A DNA stretch of 64,000 bases from Erysipelotrichaceae bacterium 66202529 (GTDB lineage Bacteria; Bacillota_I; Bacilli_A; Erysipelotrichales; Erysipelotrichaceae), in assembly GCA_017161075.1 (NCBI GenBank), contig CP046174.1:4340001-4404000 (forward strand), read 5' to 3'. Made by a program: the position numbers and the translations under genes. The notes beneath the pieces are model-generated. The model was not told where the DNA came from. It ran no database searches and saw only the letters and a program-made list of their open reading frames with translations. Positions within the stretch are counted from its first letter, which is position 1. Every line of letters begins with the position of its first letter. Positions 16,206 to 25,720 of the stretch are shown piece by piece.

Positions 16206-16955
16206 TTATTTTTTCAATATCCGTTGCAGGCTGTTCACATCCAGCAGCAAATTGACGGTTTCAAATTTACCCTTATAGCATACGGCCCAGTTATTAAAGA
16301 CGCAGGGCAGCTCTTTTGCCTTTTCCAGCGTATCTACGCAATGAAAGGTTACAGGAACAGCCTTTTCTTCACAATACTGTTTTATGATATCTATATTTTT
16401 TAAAACATAGGGACATTGCATATCATAGTAAATTGTCAGCTCCTGATTTTCTATGTGCTGCTCCTTTACAGATGCGGCAAAGCCCGGCAGTGTGCCATCA
16501 AAGGAAAGCGCCAGCAGCTCATAGCCGCTGTCAGTTTCATCCACCTTCTGAAAGCCGAATTGCTTTGCGAAGGTCTGGTCTGTAAGCCATGCCTTCTGTT
16601 TTTTCGCTCCAAGCAGACAGATGCCGGACTTTCCCTTTGCTTTGGCATCAGCAATGCAGTATTCCATCAGCTTTTTTCCATAGCCCTTCCCCTTCCATTC
16701 ACCAGATACCCATAAACAGTAAATGTAATAATAATTATGCCCGGTTACAGGAACCCAGGCTGTTTCCAAGGGTGCATATTCAATAAATACCGTTCCCTTA
16801 ACCTGCAGCTTTCTAAAAACATGACCTTCCTTTAAACGCTTGGAAAGCCAGTCCTTCTTTGCAGTAATTCCTGCATGGGGCTTTCTGCTTCGTATGATGC
16901 AGCATAAATGCTCTTCTTCAAGATTTTCTTCCGTAAGATTGATAAATTCATCCAT
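16206..16955 (-). CDS. GNAT N-acetyltransferase with YoaP-like C-terminal domain
   Basis: A 249-residue two-domain protein. The first two thirds is a GNAT fold (acetyl-CoA loop in GEWKGKGYGKKLME, then GFQKVDE). The last third (from about 165) is the YoaP-like domain, with YYDMQCPYV resembling a thioredoxin-fold active-site position holding a single Cys. Substrate unknown. Single-gene unit flanked by terminators. Confidence 0.8.
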   Translation of the reverse strand: MDEFINLTEENLEEEHLCCIIRSRKPHAGITAKKDWLSKRLKEGHVFRKLQVKGTVFIEYAPLETAWVPVTGHNYYYIYCLWVSGEWKGKGYGKKLMEYCIADAKAKGKSGICLLGAKKQKAWLTDQTFAKQFGFQKVDETDSGYELLALSFDGTLPGFAASVKEQHIENQELTIYYDMQCPYVLKNIDIIKQYCEEKAVPVTFHCVDTLEKAKELPCVFNNWAVCYKGKFETVNLLLDVNSLQRILKK

Positions 16956-17231
16956 CAGTATGTCCTCTTTGCTTTCTTTTTCATATTATACTACAGCTAC
17001 AAAGGATTTCTCAGTCAAAATTCTTGCCTTTGTAAAAATTCTCATTATGAAGCTTATGGGCTGTTATACGAAATTTATATGTTCTCCTCGCATCTTGACA
17101 ATATAATTATAAACAAAAGAGACATAAATTCTTGATTTCACTTGTTATATACGTTATTTTATAGAAAACGACTATATTTCATCTATAGGAATATAGGATA
17201 AATTTAGTGAACGATAATTCAAAGTCTTAAT
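16956..17231. other. Intergenic stretch, nothing recognised
   Basis: AT-rich gap between the YoaP-like gene and the terminator of the next operon, presumably with the YoaP-like promoter. No open frame with a ribosome site. Confidence 0.35.
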
Positions 17232-17284
17232 AAAAAAGAAAAGAAGAGCTCAGAGCCTATTTATTCAAATAGTATATGAGCTCT
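17232..17284 (-). terminator. Terminator of the hexulose-phosphate PTS operon
   Basis: Arms AGAGCTCA (17245-17252) and TGAGCTCT (17277-17284), followed on the minus strand by TTCTTTTCTTTTTTATT. It starts ten bases after the last stop. Confidence 0.8.
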
Positions 17285-17294
17285 CATCTTATGA

Positions 17295-18500
17295 TTATTT
17301 TGAAGAATCATATGCCAAATGATATATTTTCTCTACATCCTCAGCATTAAGAGGTACAAATTCCCCCAGGACTCCAGGTTTCGCAGTAACAAATGCCGGC
17401 TGATCAACAGATCTCACTGCCATTTCATGAAATTTGTCATTTTCGATATTGAGTTCAGACAGCTTCGTTTTTAAACCTATATCATGAAAGAAGGCCTCTA
17501 AATTCTCAATACACATATCTGCAGCCTGTCTGGAAGGTGTATTGTCAGAAATAAGGAAGATTGCTTTTCCAAGTCTTGCGAACCGGGCTTCTGCCTGAGG
17601 TAGAACATACTTCATCCACGCAGGCAACACAACTGCCAAAGCGGCACCATGCGGCAGGTGATAGAATACAGTAAGATCATAGGATATAAAATGGCTCGAC
17701 CAGTCCGCCTGTCTTCCTGTCTCCATGATCGGATGCTGCGCCATGGTTGCACTCCACATGACTTCCGACCGGTTATTATAATTATCAGGCTCCTGTATTG
17801 TTTTTCTTCCATACCTCATTATATTTTTCATACCGGCTTCCAGTAGACAATCAGTCATATCGGAACACTGATCAACTGTAAAATACTGTTCAAGGTAATG
17901 AGAAAGTGTATCAGCAATACCGCATGCGGTCTGATATGGAGAGAGCGTTTTCGTTAAGAGAGGATTTAATAAAGAAAATTTCGGGTAAAGACATGAATCT
18001 GAAAAATCCCTTTTTTTAAGATCTGAATCCCTTGTTATCACACAACATCCTGATATCTCTGAAGCAGTGCCTGCTAATGTCACAATGGTACCTATAGGCA
18101 ATGCTCCCTTTACCGGTTTGTCATGAAATATGATATCTTCAACCTTCTGATTATTTACGCAGCCCATGGCGATTGCTTTTGAAGAATCTATTACGCTTCC
18201 GCCTCCAACTGCCAGTATAAAATCTATCTGTTCATTTCTACATATTTCAATTATATCATTTACCAATGATAATTTAGGATTTGGAACAACACCTCCTGCT
18301 TCGATAAAATCCAATCCGGCAGCTCTGATAGACTGGAGCACTTCTTCATATATACCCGTAATATGTATGGCATCATCATGATGAATCAGTACCTTATGAC
18401 CTCCATATTTTTTTATATATTCCCCTACTCTTCTCTGAGCATGTTTTTCCATCACCAATTCCACGGGAGAATAGCAACTGAAATCCTTCATTTCCTTCAT
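17295..18500 (-). CDS. Iron-containing alcohol dehydrogenase
   Basis: A 401-residue group III alcohol dehydrogenase. NAD-binding GGGSVIDSSKAIA, TIVTLAGTASEIS, and metal ligands around IADTLSHYLEQYF and HLPHGAALA (Asp plus three His). It resembles the butanol/YugJ type dehydrogenases. Last gene of the PTS-hexulose-phosphate operon; a plausible partner reaction is reduction of an aldehyde released there, possibly formaldehyde (inference). The start at 18500 overlaps the previous stop as ATGA; an ATG at 18491 with AAGGA upstream is an alternative. Confidence 0.85.
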   Translation of the reverse strand: MKEMKDFSCYSPVELVMEKHAQRRVGEYIKKYGGHKVLIHHDDAIHITGIYEEVLQSIRAAGLDFIEAGGVVPNPKLSLVNDIIEICRNEQIDFILAVGGGSVIDSSKAIAMGCVNNQKVEDIIFHDKPVKGALPIGTIVTLAGTASEISGCCVITRDSDLKKRDFSDSCLYPKFSLLNPLLTKTLSPYQTACGIADTLSHYLEQYFTVDQCSDMTDCLLEAGMKNIMRYGRKTIQEPDNYNNRSEVMWSATMAQHPIMETGRQADWSSHFISYDLTVFYHLPHGAALAVVLPAWMKYVLPQAEARFARLGKAIFLISDNTPSRQAADMCIENLEAFFHDIGLKTKLSELNIENDKFHEMAVRSVDQPAFVTAKPGVLGEFVPLNAEDVEKIYHLAYDSSK

Positions 18501-19249
18501 TCCTTTCCCAGAAGCAGCTGCATGGCACCTGCATCTTTTTTGAACTGCATATAAATATCTGTTTCCAAGGCTGAGCTCCACGGTACATCATCTGCATATA
18601 CTTCATATATATGCAAAGATTCTTTATTCCAATTATCATTTCGTTTTCTATACAGCAGCTTACCGTCAGAAAACAGATATAAAGGCGCTCCCTTACGCTG
18701 TGCGATATCTTCATAGCTGCATTCTACATCCTCTTTGATTAAATCAGCAAATATGAAGGGAACGTTTCCTGTGTTGATAGATAAATGATAATAATCATTT
18801 GGTACTAGAACACGGTCTCCCTTTTTCATATGTATCAGAATTACTTCCCAATAATCTTTATGGTTCCTGAATAATTGAAAGCATCCCTGTCCATGAAGAA
18901 TCTCAAAGGCCTCCACTCTCCTTGTATGATTATCGGGATTTTCAGCATGGATATGTCCATGTGTTTTCATACATTCCCCGTGCAGTAAGGCTGGCAATAA
19001 TATGGAATATTCATATGTAATACCGTACTTCTGGAACAGTACCTGATCTTCATCCCTACAGATACCGCCATATGTGTAATACAAAGGCTGATCATCACCT
19101 ATATGCGCTGTATTTTCAAATAAGCTACGCATGGTCTTCATATATCTTACCCCATGATACCGGGGCTTGATATTATTCTGTAATAAGAGTGTACCATCTT
19201 CATCATTGAACTGTGACATCAATGTATTTTCATTAAAATTCCACAGCAT
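18497..19249 (-). CDS. Cupin-type (archaeal-type) glucose-6-phosphate isomerase
   Basis: A 250-residue protein with the cupin PGI pattern: KTHGHIHAENPDN (metal His at about 99 and 101), VEAFEILHGQG and VLVPNDYYHLSINTG (third His about 155). Cupin PGIs interconvert glucose-6-phosphate and fructose-6-phosphate, are common in archaea and scattered in bacteria, and are unrelated to the usual PGI. Here it would connect imported hexose phosphate with the fructose-6-phosphate used by the adjacent hexulose-phosphate isomerase. A related isomerisation is possible. Confidence 0.75.
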   Translation of the reverse strand: MLWNFNENTLMSQFNDEDGTLLLQNNIKPRYHGVRYMKTMRSLFENTAHIGDDQPLYYTYGGICRDEDQVLFQKYGITYEYSILLPALLHGECMKTHGHIHAENPDNHTRRVEAFEILHGQGCFQLFRNHKDYWEVILIHMKKGDRVLVPNDYYHLSINTGNVPFIFADLIKEDVECSYEDIAQRKGAPLYLFSDGKLLYRKRNDNWNKESLHIYEVYADDVPWSSALETDIYMQFKKDAGAMQLLLGKE

Positions 19250-19253
19250 AGGC

Positions 19254-19790
19254 TCACTCCAGATTTGTGTGATTATAATCCATCACAGCCTCTTTAATGT
19301 TTAAGTTATTCATTATCCGGATAATAATGCCATCCGTACATATCAGAAGGCTTTGTTCAAACAAGTTTCCTCCAGGCTGTACACTCTTTTCCACTTTATC
19401 AACGGGAATACAAAGTGTTATATCCGCTGCATCAGATAGCCTGGATTCTGTATTTGCTGTTAAAACTGCAACATTTGCATGATATTCTTTTTTAGCCCGT
19501 TCAGCAATTCGTACCATGGAGGATGTCATTCCTGATCCGGAACCGATTATTAGCAGATCGCCTTCCCGTATAGAGGGTGTAACAGTTTCCTGTACCACAT
19601 ATGATGTCAGTCCAAGGTGCATAAGGCGCATAGCAAATGCTTTCATCATTAAGCCGCTCCTGCCACAGCCTGCGCAATAAATTCTATTCGCACTGCATAT
19701 AGCCTCTATCAGTTTGTTTATTTCTTCTTCTGAAATTGCATTCAGAATCAATGCCAGATTGTCTGTGATTTCATTATAAAGCCTCGTCAT
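19254..19790 (-). CDS. hxlB: 6-phospho-3-hexuloisomerase (SIS domain)
   Basis: A 178-residue single SIS-domain protein, the usual length of 6-phospho-3-hexuloisomerase, with YCAGCGRSGLMMKAFAMRL and IIGSGSGMTSS phosphosugar loops. The enzyme interconverts 3-hexulose-6-phosphate and fructose-6-phosphate. Pairing with hexulose-phosphate synthase directly upstream (17-base overlap) supports the call. Start at 19790 has GGGAGG six bases upstream; a longer form would extend further into the upstream gene without a ribosome site. Confidence 0.82.
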   Translation of the reverse strand: MTRLYNEITDNLALILNAISEEEINKLIEAICSANRIYCAGCGRSGLMMKAFAMRLMHLGLTSYVVQETVTPSIREGDLLIIGSGSGMTSSMVRIAERAKKEYHANVAVLTANTESRLSDAADITLCIPVDKVEKSVQPGGNLFEQSLLICTDGIIIRIMNNLNIKEAVMDYNHTNLE

Positions 19791-20409
19791 ACAATACCTC
19801 CCGAATTTGCTCAATAGATTTTTTAGGATCATCAGAGCCTGTTATATAGCTTCCAACAATTACAATTTCCGGTTGAATCTGCTTTAAATATACACATTTA
19901 TCAGGATTGATACCTCCAGCAACTGCACAATGCTCTTTTCCTATCTGTGCAGAAATTTCACCTATTCTCTTATGATAACTGACTTTCTGTTGCTCATCTG
20001 TCGGTGTGTGAACACAAACATAATCCGCACCCCATGCGATTACATCCTTCGCACGCTCAAGATAGTTATCAACATTACACATATCAACCAGAACCTTAAT
20101 ATGTCTTTCCTTCGCTGCCTGAATAGCTCCCTGAATGGTATCATTTCCTGCAGCGCCAAGAACCGTAAATATATCAGCCCCAAAATTGGCGGCCATACAC
20201 CCGAAATAATATCCCCCATCCATGATCTTTTGATCGCATAAAACCAATTTATCCGGATATAAGTTTTTAAGCCTGCTGACCGCTTCTATCCCAAAGCGTA
20301 TAAGCATATCAGTTCCACATTCGATAATATCAACTTTATCGGCTGTTTCACGCAGAACAGAAAGTGCTTTTTCCATATCATCAAAATCCATTGCAATTTG
20401 TAATTTCAT
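19774..20409 (-). CDS. hxlA: 3-hexulose-6-phosphate synthase (or KGPDC-type decarboxylase)
   Basis: A 211-residue TIM barrel of the orotidine-decarboxylase suprafamily: N-terminal Asp (AMDFDD), ECGTDMLIRFG, catalytic CDQKIMDGG (Asp-x-Lys-x-x-Asp), VDMCNV. The synthase reversibly joins ribulose-5-phosphate and formaldehyde; sister enzymes decarboxylate 3-keto-L-gulonate-6-phosphate. The adjacent hexuloisomerase favours the synthase, though UlaD-like chemistry is not excluded. Start at 20409 has GGAGG five bases upstream. Confidence 0.8.
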   Translation of the reverse strand: MKLQIAMDFDDMEKALSVLRETADKVDIIECGTDMLIRFGIEAVSRLKNLYPDKLVLCDQKIMDGGYYFGCMAANFGADIFTVLGAAGNDTIQGAIQAAKERHIKVLVDMCNVDNYLERAKDVIAWGADYVCVHTPTDEQQKVSYHKRIGEISAQIGKEHCAVAGGINPDKCVYLKQIQPEIVIVGSYITGSDDPKKSIEQIREVLYDEAL

Positions 20410-20483
20410 AGTAACCTCCATCTTTCAGCTAGCGCCTGCATATTACTCACAAAAGCATTTAATAAATCAGTAGCTATTCGTAT

Positions 20484-21320
20484 TTAAGCGGACAGAATTT
20501 TAAAGTATGCCAGTCCAATACACAAAACAATCGTTAATAAGAGCAGAAGCATGATGCCTATTTTCTTCTTCGTGATAAAATACCAGTAAAGCCATACAAC
20601 AGCAAGCCCTGCAAGACCTGGCATAACACCATCCAATATACTTTGAAGAGTAGTCGCCGACTTTTCCGGTCCAAAAGAAAGAGCAAAGTTTATATATACA
20701 TAGTCCTTTGTCATACTTCCAAAAGCCATCATTGCTATTAAGCTTGCCGCATAACGGAATTTCTCCATCAGCCCACTGCTCTCCAGTCTGGCTATAAAAT
20801 TTGCTCCTGTATGATATCCTATCTTCACTCCCCCAAACCGGCAGATAAACGCCGGAACATTATACATTAGGAAATAAATCAAAACACCGACTGGATTTCC
20901 CTGTAAGCAAAACCCTGTACCGATTGCCACTCCTAAAATACGAAGCGTACTAAGGAATATCGCATCAAATATTCCGGCAGCAGGCCCTATTAAAGCTGCT
21001 TTTATTGCACTGATTGCGGATGTATCAAAGGAATCATTCTTTGCATTTTCCTCTTCCATGGAACAGACAAGACCAGCAATAAATGGTGTTGCCTGCGGAG
21101 AGGTGTTATAAAACTCTCTTACATGCCGCTGTAATGCTTCACGGTATTTATCAGGCTGATCCTTATATATTTTTCTAAGCGCAGACATCATCATGAATGC
21201 AAAACCAAGATGCTGCTGTCTTTCATAATGCCAGGATGCCTCCAGAGGTAATGAACGCCAGACAAGTGTCCGTAAATCTTTATCATTCAGCAAATACTGC
21301 TTTGTATCAGAACGTTTCAT
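20484..21320 (-). CDS. PTS mannose-family IID component
   Basis: A 278-residue membrane protein with IID hallmarks: LPLEASWHYERQQHLGFA, LVCSMEEENA, GPAAGIFDA, and three to four C-terminal membrane helices. It forms the channel with IIC. The start overlaps the end of the IIC gene by 14 bases. Confidence 0.93.
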   Translation of the reverse strand: MKRSDTKQYLLNDKDLRTLVWRSLPLEASWHYERQQHLGFAFMMMSALRKIYKDQPDKYREALQRHVREFYNTSPQATPFIAGLVCSMEEENAKNDSFDTSAISAIKAALIGPAAGIFDAIFLSTLRILGVAIGTGFCLQGNPVGVLIYFLMYNVPAFICRFGGVKIGYHTGANFIARLESSGLMEKFRYAASLIAMMAFGSMTKDYVYINFALSFGPEKSATTLQSILDGVMPGLAGLAVVWLYWYFITKKKIGIMLLLLLTIVLCIGLAYFKILSA

Positions 21321-22059
21321 CTGCCAATTCCTCCTTATCTTTCATATTCCAATCAATCGTTGCGGCAATGATAATAGCACCTATAATCAGGATACCTATA
21401 ATAGGCATACCGATATATGCTGATAAAACAAAGCCCAGGAAATAATATGGTAATGTTTTTCGACTGAAAACCATATTCAGCAGCATAGCAAATCCCAAAG
21501 CAGGCAGAATACCTCCCGCTATTGACATTCCGTCAAGAATAAATTGAGGTAAAGCAGATATTGCACCCGTAACTGCATCAGCCCCGAAATAAAATGCTAG
21601 AAAAACCCACACAAAGGAATTTATCGCTTTCAAGGCTGTTGCGCCAAAATGAATTGCTATAACTCCTTTTTCATTACCGGCTTTTGCAAAGGTATCCGCA
21701 TAGGAACACATTGCAGTAACAATCATATAAATGACCTGTTTAATTCCAAGTGAAATCAATGCAATCGGCATTGCAAGAGCCAAAGCTGCCTTGATTCCCA
21801 GATCTCCACTTATCGCAAAGGCTGTCGCAAGTACCCCTCCAACTAAAGAATCAGGAGGAATATAGCTTCCCATGGATATCGCCCCCATAAAAAACAATTC
21901 CAATGTTGCCCCAACTATAACTCCCGTTTGAATATCCCCCAAAGCAAGGCCTACTAAAAGCCCTGTAAAAATCGGACGATCCGTATACAAGCTGCCTACT
22001 GCTGCATCTACCTGCCCCCAAGCGGCGATAAGTCCCACCAATATTGCCTGTAATAACAT
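21307..22059 (-). CDS. PTS mannose/sorbose-family IIC component
   Basis: A 250-residue polytopic protein with GDIQTGVIVGATLELFFMG and SIAGGILPALGFAMLL, the IIC signatures. Unlike the first PTS of this window, IIC and IID are separate genes. The start at 22059 is chosen for AAAGGAG eight bases upstream; a GTG at 22077 overlapping the previous stop (GTGA) is the alternative and would add six residues. Confidence 0.92.
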   Translation of the reverse strand: MLLQAILVGLIAAWGQVDAAVGSLYTDRPIFTGLLVGLALGDIQTGVIVGATLELFFMGAISMGSYIPPDSLVGGVLATAFAISGDLGIKAALALAMPIALISLGIKQVIYMIVTAMCSYADTFAKAGNEKGVIAIHFGATALKAINSFVWVFLAFYFGADAVTGAISALPQFILDGMSIAGGILPALGFAMLLNMVFSRKTLPYYFLGFVLSAYIGMPIIGILIIGAIIIAATIDWNMKDKEELADETF

Positions 22060-22073
22060 AAAATTTTCTCCTT

Positions 22074-22547
22074 TCACTTTAATACATTTGATAAGGGAAC
22101 TTCATTCTCTGAAGGCACCTGCTGCAGGTATATATAATATCCCTCTTTCATCATTTCCCTCAGCGATTCGATTTCATCCGGTGTACAATAAACGGCATCG
22201 TTCAGTTTATAATTTGATGTTTCTGTGGGCATGATTCCTCCCAGATTCAATTTACGAATATTGCATCCTTTCATCAGTCTTCTGGCATAGGTTAATTTTT
22301 CTGTGAGAATAAACATATGATATTTGTCCGTAATTCCACTATTTATGGCATGTATGGCATCCTCAACATTCTTAATAACCAATTTCACTCCTGCCGGTTT
22401 ACTCAGCTTTACTGTAGCCAGCCGGATCGGATCCTGAAGCAGGGTATCACTGACAATCAATATACAGTCACAACCAAGCTTAGCAGTCCAATAAACACCT
22501 GTTTGTCCGTGAATCAGCCGAAAATCCAAACGCAGCATTTCAATCAT
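22074..22547 (-). CDS. PTS mannose-family IIB component
   Basis: A 157-residue IIB with phosphorylation site His14 (LRLDFRLIHGQTG). First gene of the operon IIB-IIC-IID-hexulose-phosphate synthase-isomerase-PGI-alcohol dehydrogenase. The IIA partner is encoded on the opposite strand after the divergent regulator. GGGAGGTGA precedes the chosen start at 22547; the in-frame start further up would include this ribosome site. Confidence 0.93.
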   Translation of the reverse strand: MIEMLRLDFRLIHGQTGVYWTAKLGCDCILIVSDTLLQDPIRLATVKLSKPAGVKLVIKNVEDAIHAINSGITDKYHMFILTEKLTYARRLMKGCNIRKLNLGGIMPTETSNYKLNDAVYCTPDEIESLREMMKEGYYIYLQQVPSENEVPLSNVLK

Positions 22548-22939
22548 ATCTATCACCTCCCTTATCATGATTCCTTGGATCTATCTGCATTGTACCAACA
22601 GAAAATAAAATGCAGGGAAATGACACCAATGTTTCCACACTACACAGAATATTTATCTTCAAAACATAAGGATTGAAAAAATATTTTATGATACTGTTGA
22701 GCTTTTCATATACTGGGACATGAAATTTAAAAGGTTTTAACAGTTTATAAAAAAAATAAAACTTTTATTATGTGTAATTCTGTGCAATTAAATAAAAACT
22801 CGACAAATCCATACATTTACCGGTATCTGTGTTGAAGAAGCAAACCATACTGTTGAAAAACAAGCATGTTTTCCGCCAGTATCCTATCAATTGGCTATTA
22901 CCGTTATAATGAACATGCAAAATAAAAGGAGGAGCTCCT
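22548..22939. promoter_or_regulatory. Divergent regulatory region between PTS operon and LevR-like gene
   Basis: Very AT-rich. Plus strand: TATAAT (22905-22910) 30 bases before the regulator start, without a clear -35. Minus strand: extended -10 TGG-TACAAT (22589-22594). I looked for the -24/-12 sigma-54 pattern (GG, ten bases, GC) expected for a LevR target and found none on the operon strand; the nearest match has 12 bases between GG and GC. Confidence 0.4.
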
Positions 22940-25720
22940 ATGTCAGACACATTGAAGACAAAAGAAAAAATTATATTGTATGTCACAATGCAGACTGAAC
23001 AATTCTGTATACAGGAAAAGCTTTCATGCAGTGCCGCAAGTGTCTGTGAAGATCTATCTATCTCCAGATCACTGGCTTCCCAGTATCTGAATGATCTAAC
23101 AAATGAGGAAAAGCTGATTAAAATTATATCAAGACCTGTTTTCTTTCTTCATAAAGAAACCATAGAAGCATATTTTGATATTTCCATAACACAATATCAA
23201 TTTGAAGATATAGATGAATTTCATCAAATGCTGAAAGAAGCACGGACGGATAGAAATCATTTTTCAAGAATGATTGGAGCGAAAACATCGCTATCTCACT
23301 GTATACAGCAATGTAAATCTGCCATTCAGTATGCAGAAAACGGGATACCTATTCTATTACGCGGAGAAAAGGGTTGTGGAAAGCGTTATCTGGGCTCACT
23401 TCTTTACGATTACGGAAAAGAGACAGGTGTTTTTAATGGTCAATCAGGTTTTTTCATTTATGACTGCACAGCTAATATAAATAAGACAAACCAGTCATAT
23501 GATTTAAAAAGAATCTTTGGCTATTATAGCAGTTCAAAGTCAGAAAACGAAAAGGAGAAATCTTCCCATCTAAATGAAGGCTTGCTTGACAGACTAAAAA
23601 ACGGTCTACTATTTATACATCATGCTGAGCTGCTTAGCTTGTCTTGCCAGAAAATGCTTTGTAAATATATTCAGCAGGGCACTTTTATTCCTTTCGGCAG
23701 TGATAAAGAGCGTGCATCAAAAACACATTTAATTTTTTCCACAAGTGAAAAAGGCTCAACGATTTTTGAAAGTGAGCTGTTTCATTATATTCCCATCGTT
23801 TGTCAGATTCCTGCCTTAGATGAACGCTTCAGTGATGATAAAAGGGAATTGATCTATCATTTCTTTCGAATGGAAAGCCGTAAGATTAAGAAAAAAATCA
23901 TGGTAAACGACCATGTTTTGCAAACACTTATGAATTTTCATTTTCCTGATAATATTGAACAGCTGCAAAATACTATCAAGGCGTTATGTGTCAATGCATC
24001 CATGGAGGCAGAAGGTGATGTAATGAATGTTTATCAATATCATCTCCCTGATTTTGTTTTGATAGCAACACGCTATGAGGATGCACTGATGGAAGAACCG
24101 CATATGATAGATATATCGAAATTCCAACAGGATGATACTATTTACCGTATCCAAAAATATTTTCAGAATGTATTGCAAATATATGATCAATATCTTGACC
24201 ATAGCTTAGCAATCGATGACTTTTTTGAGGCCTGTATTCATGAGATGAATACATATTATGATTATCTGGTATTTGAAAAAAGATATGCCAATAGCCGTAT
24301 AAGCTCAATGGAGCAGGTTCTTGTTTCCATAATAGATGAATTCATCCATAAATATGATTTGCTTTTATCTGCCAGCTTTTCCTTCATTCTGGCTCGTATT
24401 ATCACGACACTGACAACCGTTACAACCATACTCGATACGTGGGAAATGCGTAATCAGAAAATTCAAAGGCTATTAGATTTGTGTGAACAATATTATGAAA
24501 AGGAATATCAGATAGCCAGAGAATTGCGTCATATGATTATGAAAACATTAGATATAGCTATCGATGATATGAATCTGTTTTTCATTATCTTAAACATAAA
24601 TTTTTTCAATCGTGGAAATCACTATCGTTCAATTACCGGTATTATTATATCTCATGGATATTCGACAGCAAGCTCTGTAGCAGATGCTTGTAATAGAATG
24701 CTGGGAAGCCACATTTTTGAAGCCTTTGATATGCCGGTCAATACCTCATTTGAACAAATCCTGTTTCGCCTAAAAAATTTTTTGAACAGCACTTACACAG
24801 GGAAAAATATTATTCTCCTGGTTGATATGGGTTCCCTGGAGCAAATCGGAGAACAGTTAGCCGAGTTATTCAATAGCAATATCGGTGTTATTGATAATAT
24901 TTCTACCAAAATAGCCCTTGAAACAGGCGAAAAAATTCAGGCTGGTGAAAATCTTAAGGATATTCTGCAATATATGAATAATAAAACTGCAATCACCTGT
25001 CAGTTTTATGGTCATAGGAAAAAAGAAGAAGCAATTTTATTTACATCGGAGACAGGCACAGCTTCAACACAAAGAGTGATGCAGCTTTTTATCAACAGTC
25101 TTCCACATAAGCTCAATATACATATCCTAAACATTGATTTTGCGGAATTGGAACGGAATCGTGAACAAACCCATATATTTGAAATTTACGATGTTATATT
25201 TATTCTTGGCTCCATTGATCTCAACATACGGGATATACCGTTTATATCACTAGAGGACATCGTAACCTTTGAAAATGTACAGATTCTGAATCATTTATTA
25301 GGAGCCTACTTAAATGAGAAGGAGATTGAGATTTTTAACAAAAATCTGTTAAAGAATTTCTCGTTGGAAAATATCATGAATTTTTTAACAATTCTGAATC
25401 CTGTAAAGCTGCTCGATTTTGTTGAGGAAGGGGTAGCAGATTTGCAGAAAGCGCTGGAAGTAACTTTTGATTATAAAATCATCGTTGGCCTTTACATTCA
25501 CATAAGTTGTCTGATTGAACGCTTAGTAACAAAACAGAAAACAGAGATATATGACGATTTAGATACTTTTCAGAGACATCATCAGGTCTTTATTGATATA
25601 TTTCAGGAATGCTTCCGGGAACTTGCGAACCACTATAATGTGCAGATACCTGAAATCGAAATAGCCTATATATACCGCTATATTTATTCCAATATGGAAG
25701 GGAAAGGGGATACAGAATGA
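22940..25720 (+). CDS. LevR-like PTS-controlled transcriptional regulator with degenerate AAA+ domain
   Basis: A 926-residue protein: N-terminal HTH (about 25-60), AAA+ region (about 115-370), PRD-like region (about 400-540), mannose-type IIA domain with His572 (IIISHGYST), a further IIB-like stretch and a C-terminal PRD (about 830-920). This is the LevR/ManR architecture, sigma-54 activators of mannose-family PTS operons. The AAA+ part looks damaged: Walker A is GEKGCGKR, the GAFTGA loop that touches sigma-54 is replaced by a Ser/Lys/Glu stretch (about 197-208), and the Walker B acidic pair is His-His (LLFIHHAE). It probably still senses PTS phosphorylation but may not activate sigma-54. Divergent from the operon it presumably controls. 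Confidence 0.8.
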   Translation: MSDTLKTKEKIILYVTMQTEQFCIQEKLSCSAASVCEDLSISRSLASQYLNDLTNEEKLIKIISRPVFFLHKETIEAYFDISITQYQFEDIDEFHQMLKEARTDRNHFSRMIGAKTSLSHCIQQCKSAIQYAENGIPILLRGEKGCGKRYLGSLLYDYGKETGVFNGQSGFFIYDCTANINKTNQSYDLKRIFGYYSSSKSENEKEKSSHLNEGLLDRLKNGLLFIHHAELLSLSCQKMLCKYIQQGTFIPFGSDKERASKTHLIFSTSEKGSTIFESELFHYIPIVCQIPALDERFSDDKRELIYHFFRMESRKIKKKIMVNDHVLQTLMNFHFPDNIEQLQNTIKALCVNASMEAEGDVMNVYQYHLPDFVLIATRYEDALMEEPHMIDISKFQQDDTIYRIQKYFQNVLQIYDQYLDHSLAIDDFFEACIHEMNTYYDYLVFEKRYANSRISSMEQVLVSIIDEFIHKYDLLLSASFSFILARIITTLTTVTTILDTWEMRNQKIQRLLDLCEQYYEKEYQIARELRHMIMKTLDIAIDDMNLFFIILNINFFNRGNHYRSITGIIISHGYSTASSVADACNRMLGSHIFEAFDMPVNTSFEQILFRLKNFLNSTYTGKNIILLVDMGSLEQIGEQLAELFNSNIGVIDNISTKIALETGEKIQAGENLKDILQYMNNKTAITCQFYGHRKKEEAILFTSETGTASTQRVMQLFINSLPHKLNIHILNIDFAELERNREQTHIFEIYDVIFILGSIDLNIRDIPFISLEDIVTFENVQILNHLLGAYLNEKEIEIFNKNLLKNFSLENIMNFLTILNPVKLLDFVEEGVADLQKALEVTFDYKIIVGLYIHISCLIERLVTKQKTEIYDDLDTFQRHHQVFIDIFQECFRELANHYNVQIPEIEIAYIYRYIYSNMEGKGDTE

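Noticed and set aside
22569..22680. Sigma-54-like sequence TGGTGTCATTTCCCTGCA on the minus strand
   Set aside because: GG and GC are 12 bases apart instead of 10, so it does not fit the -24/-12 pattern.
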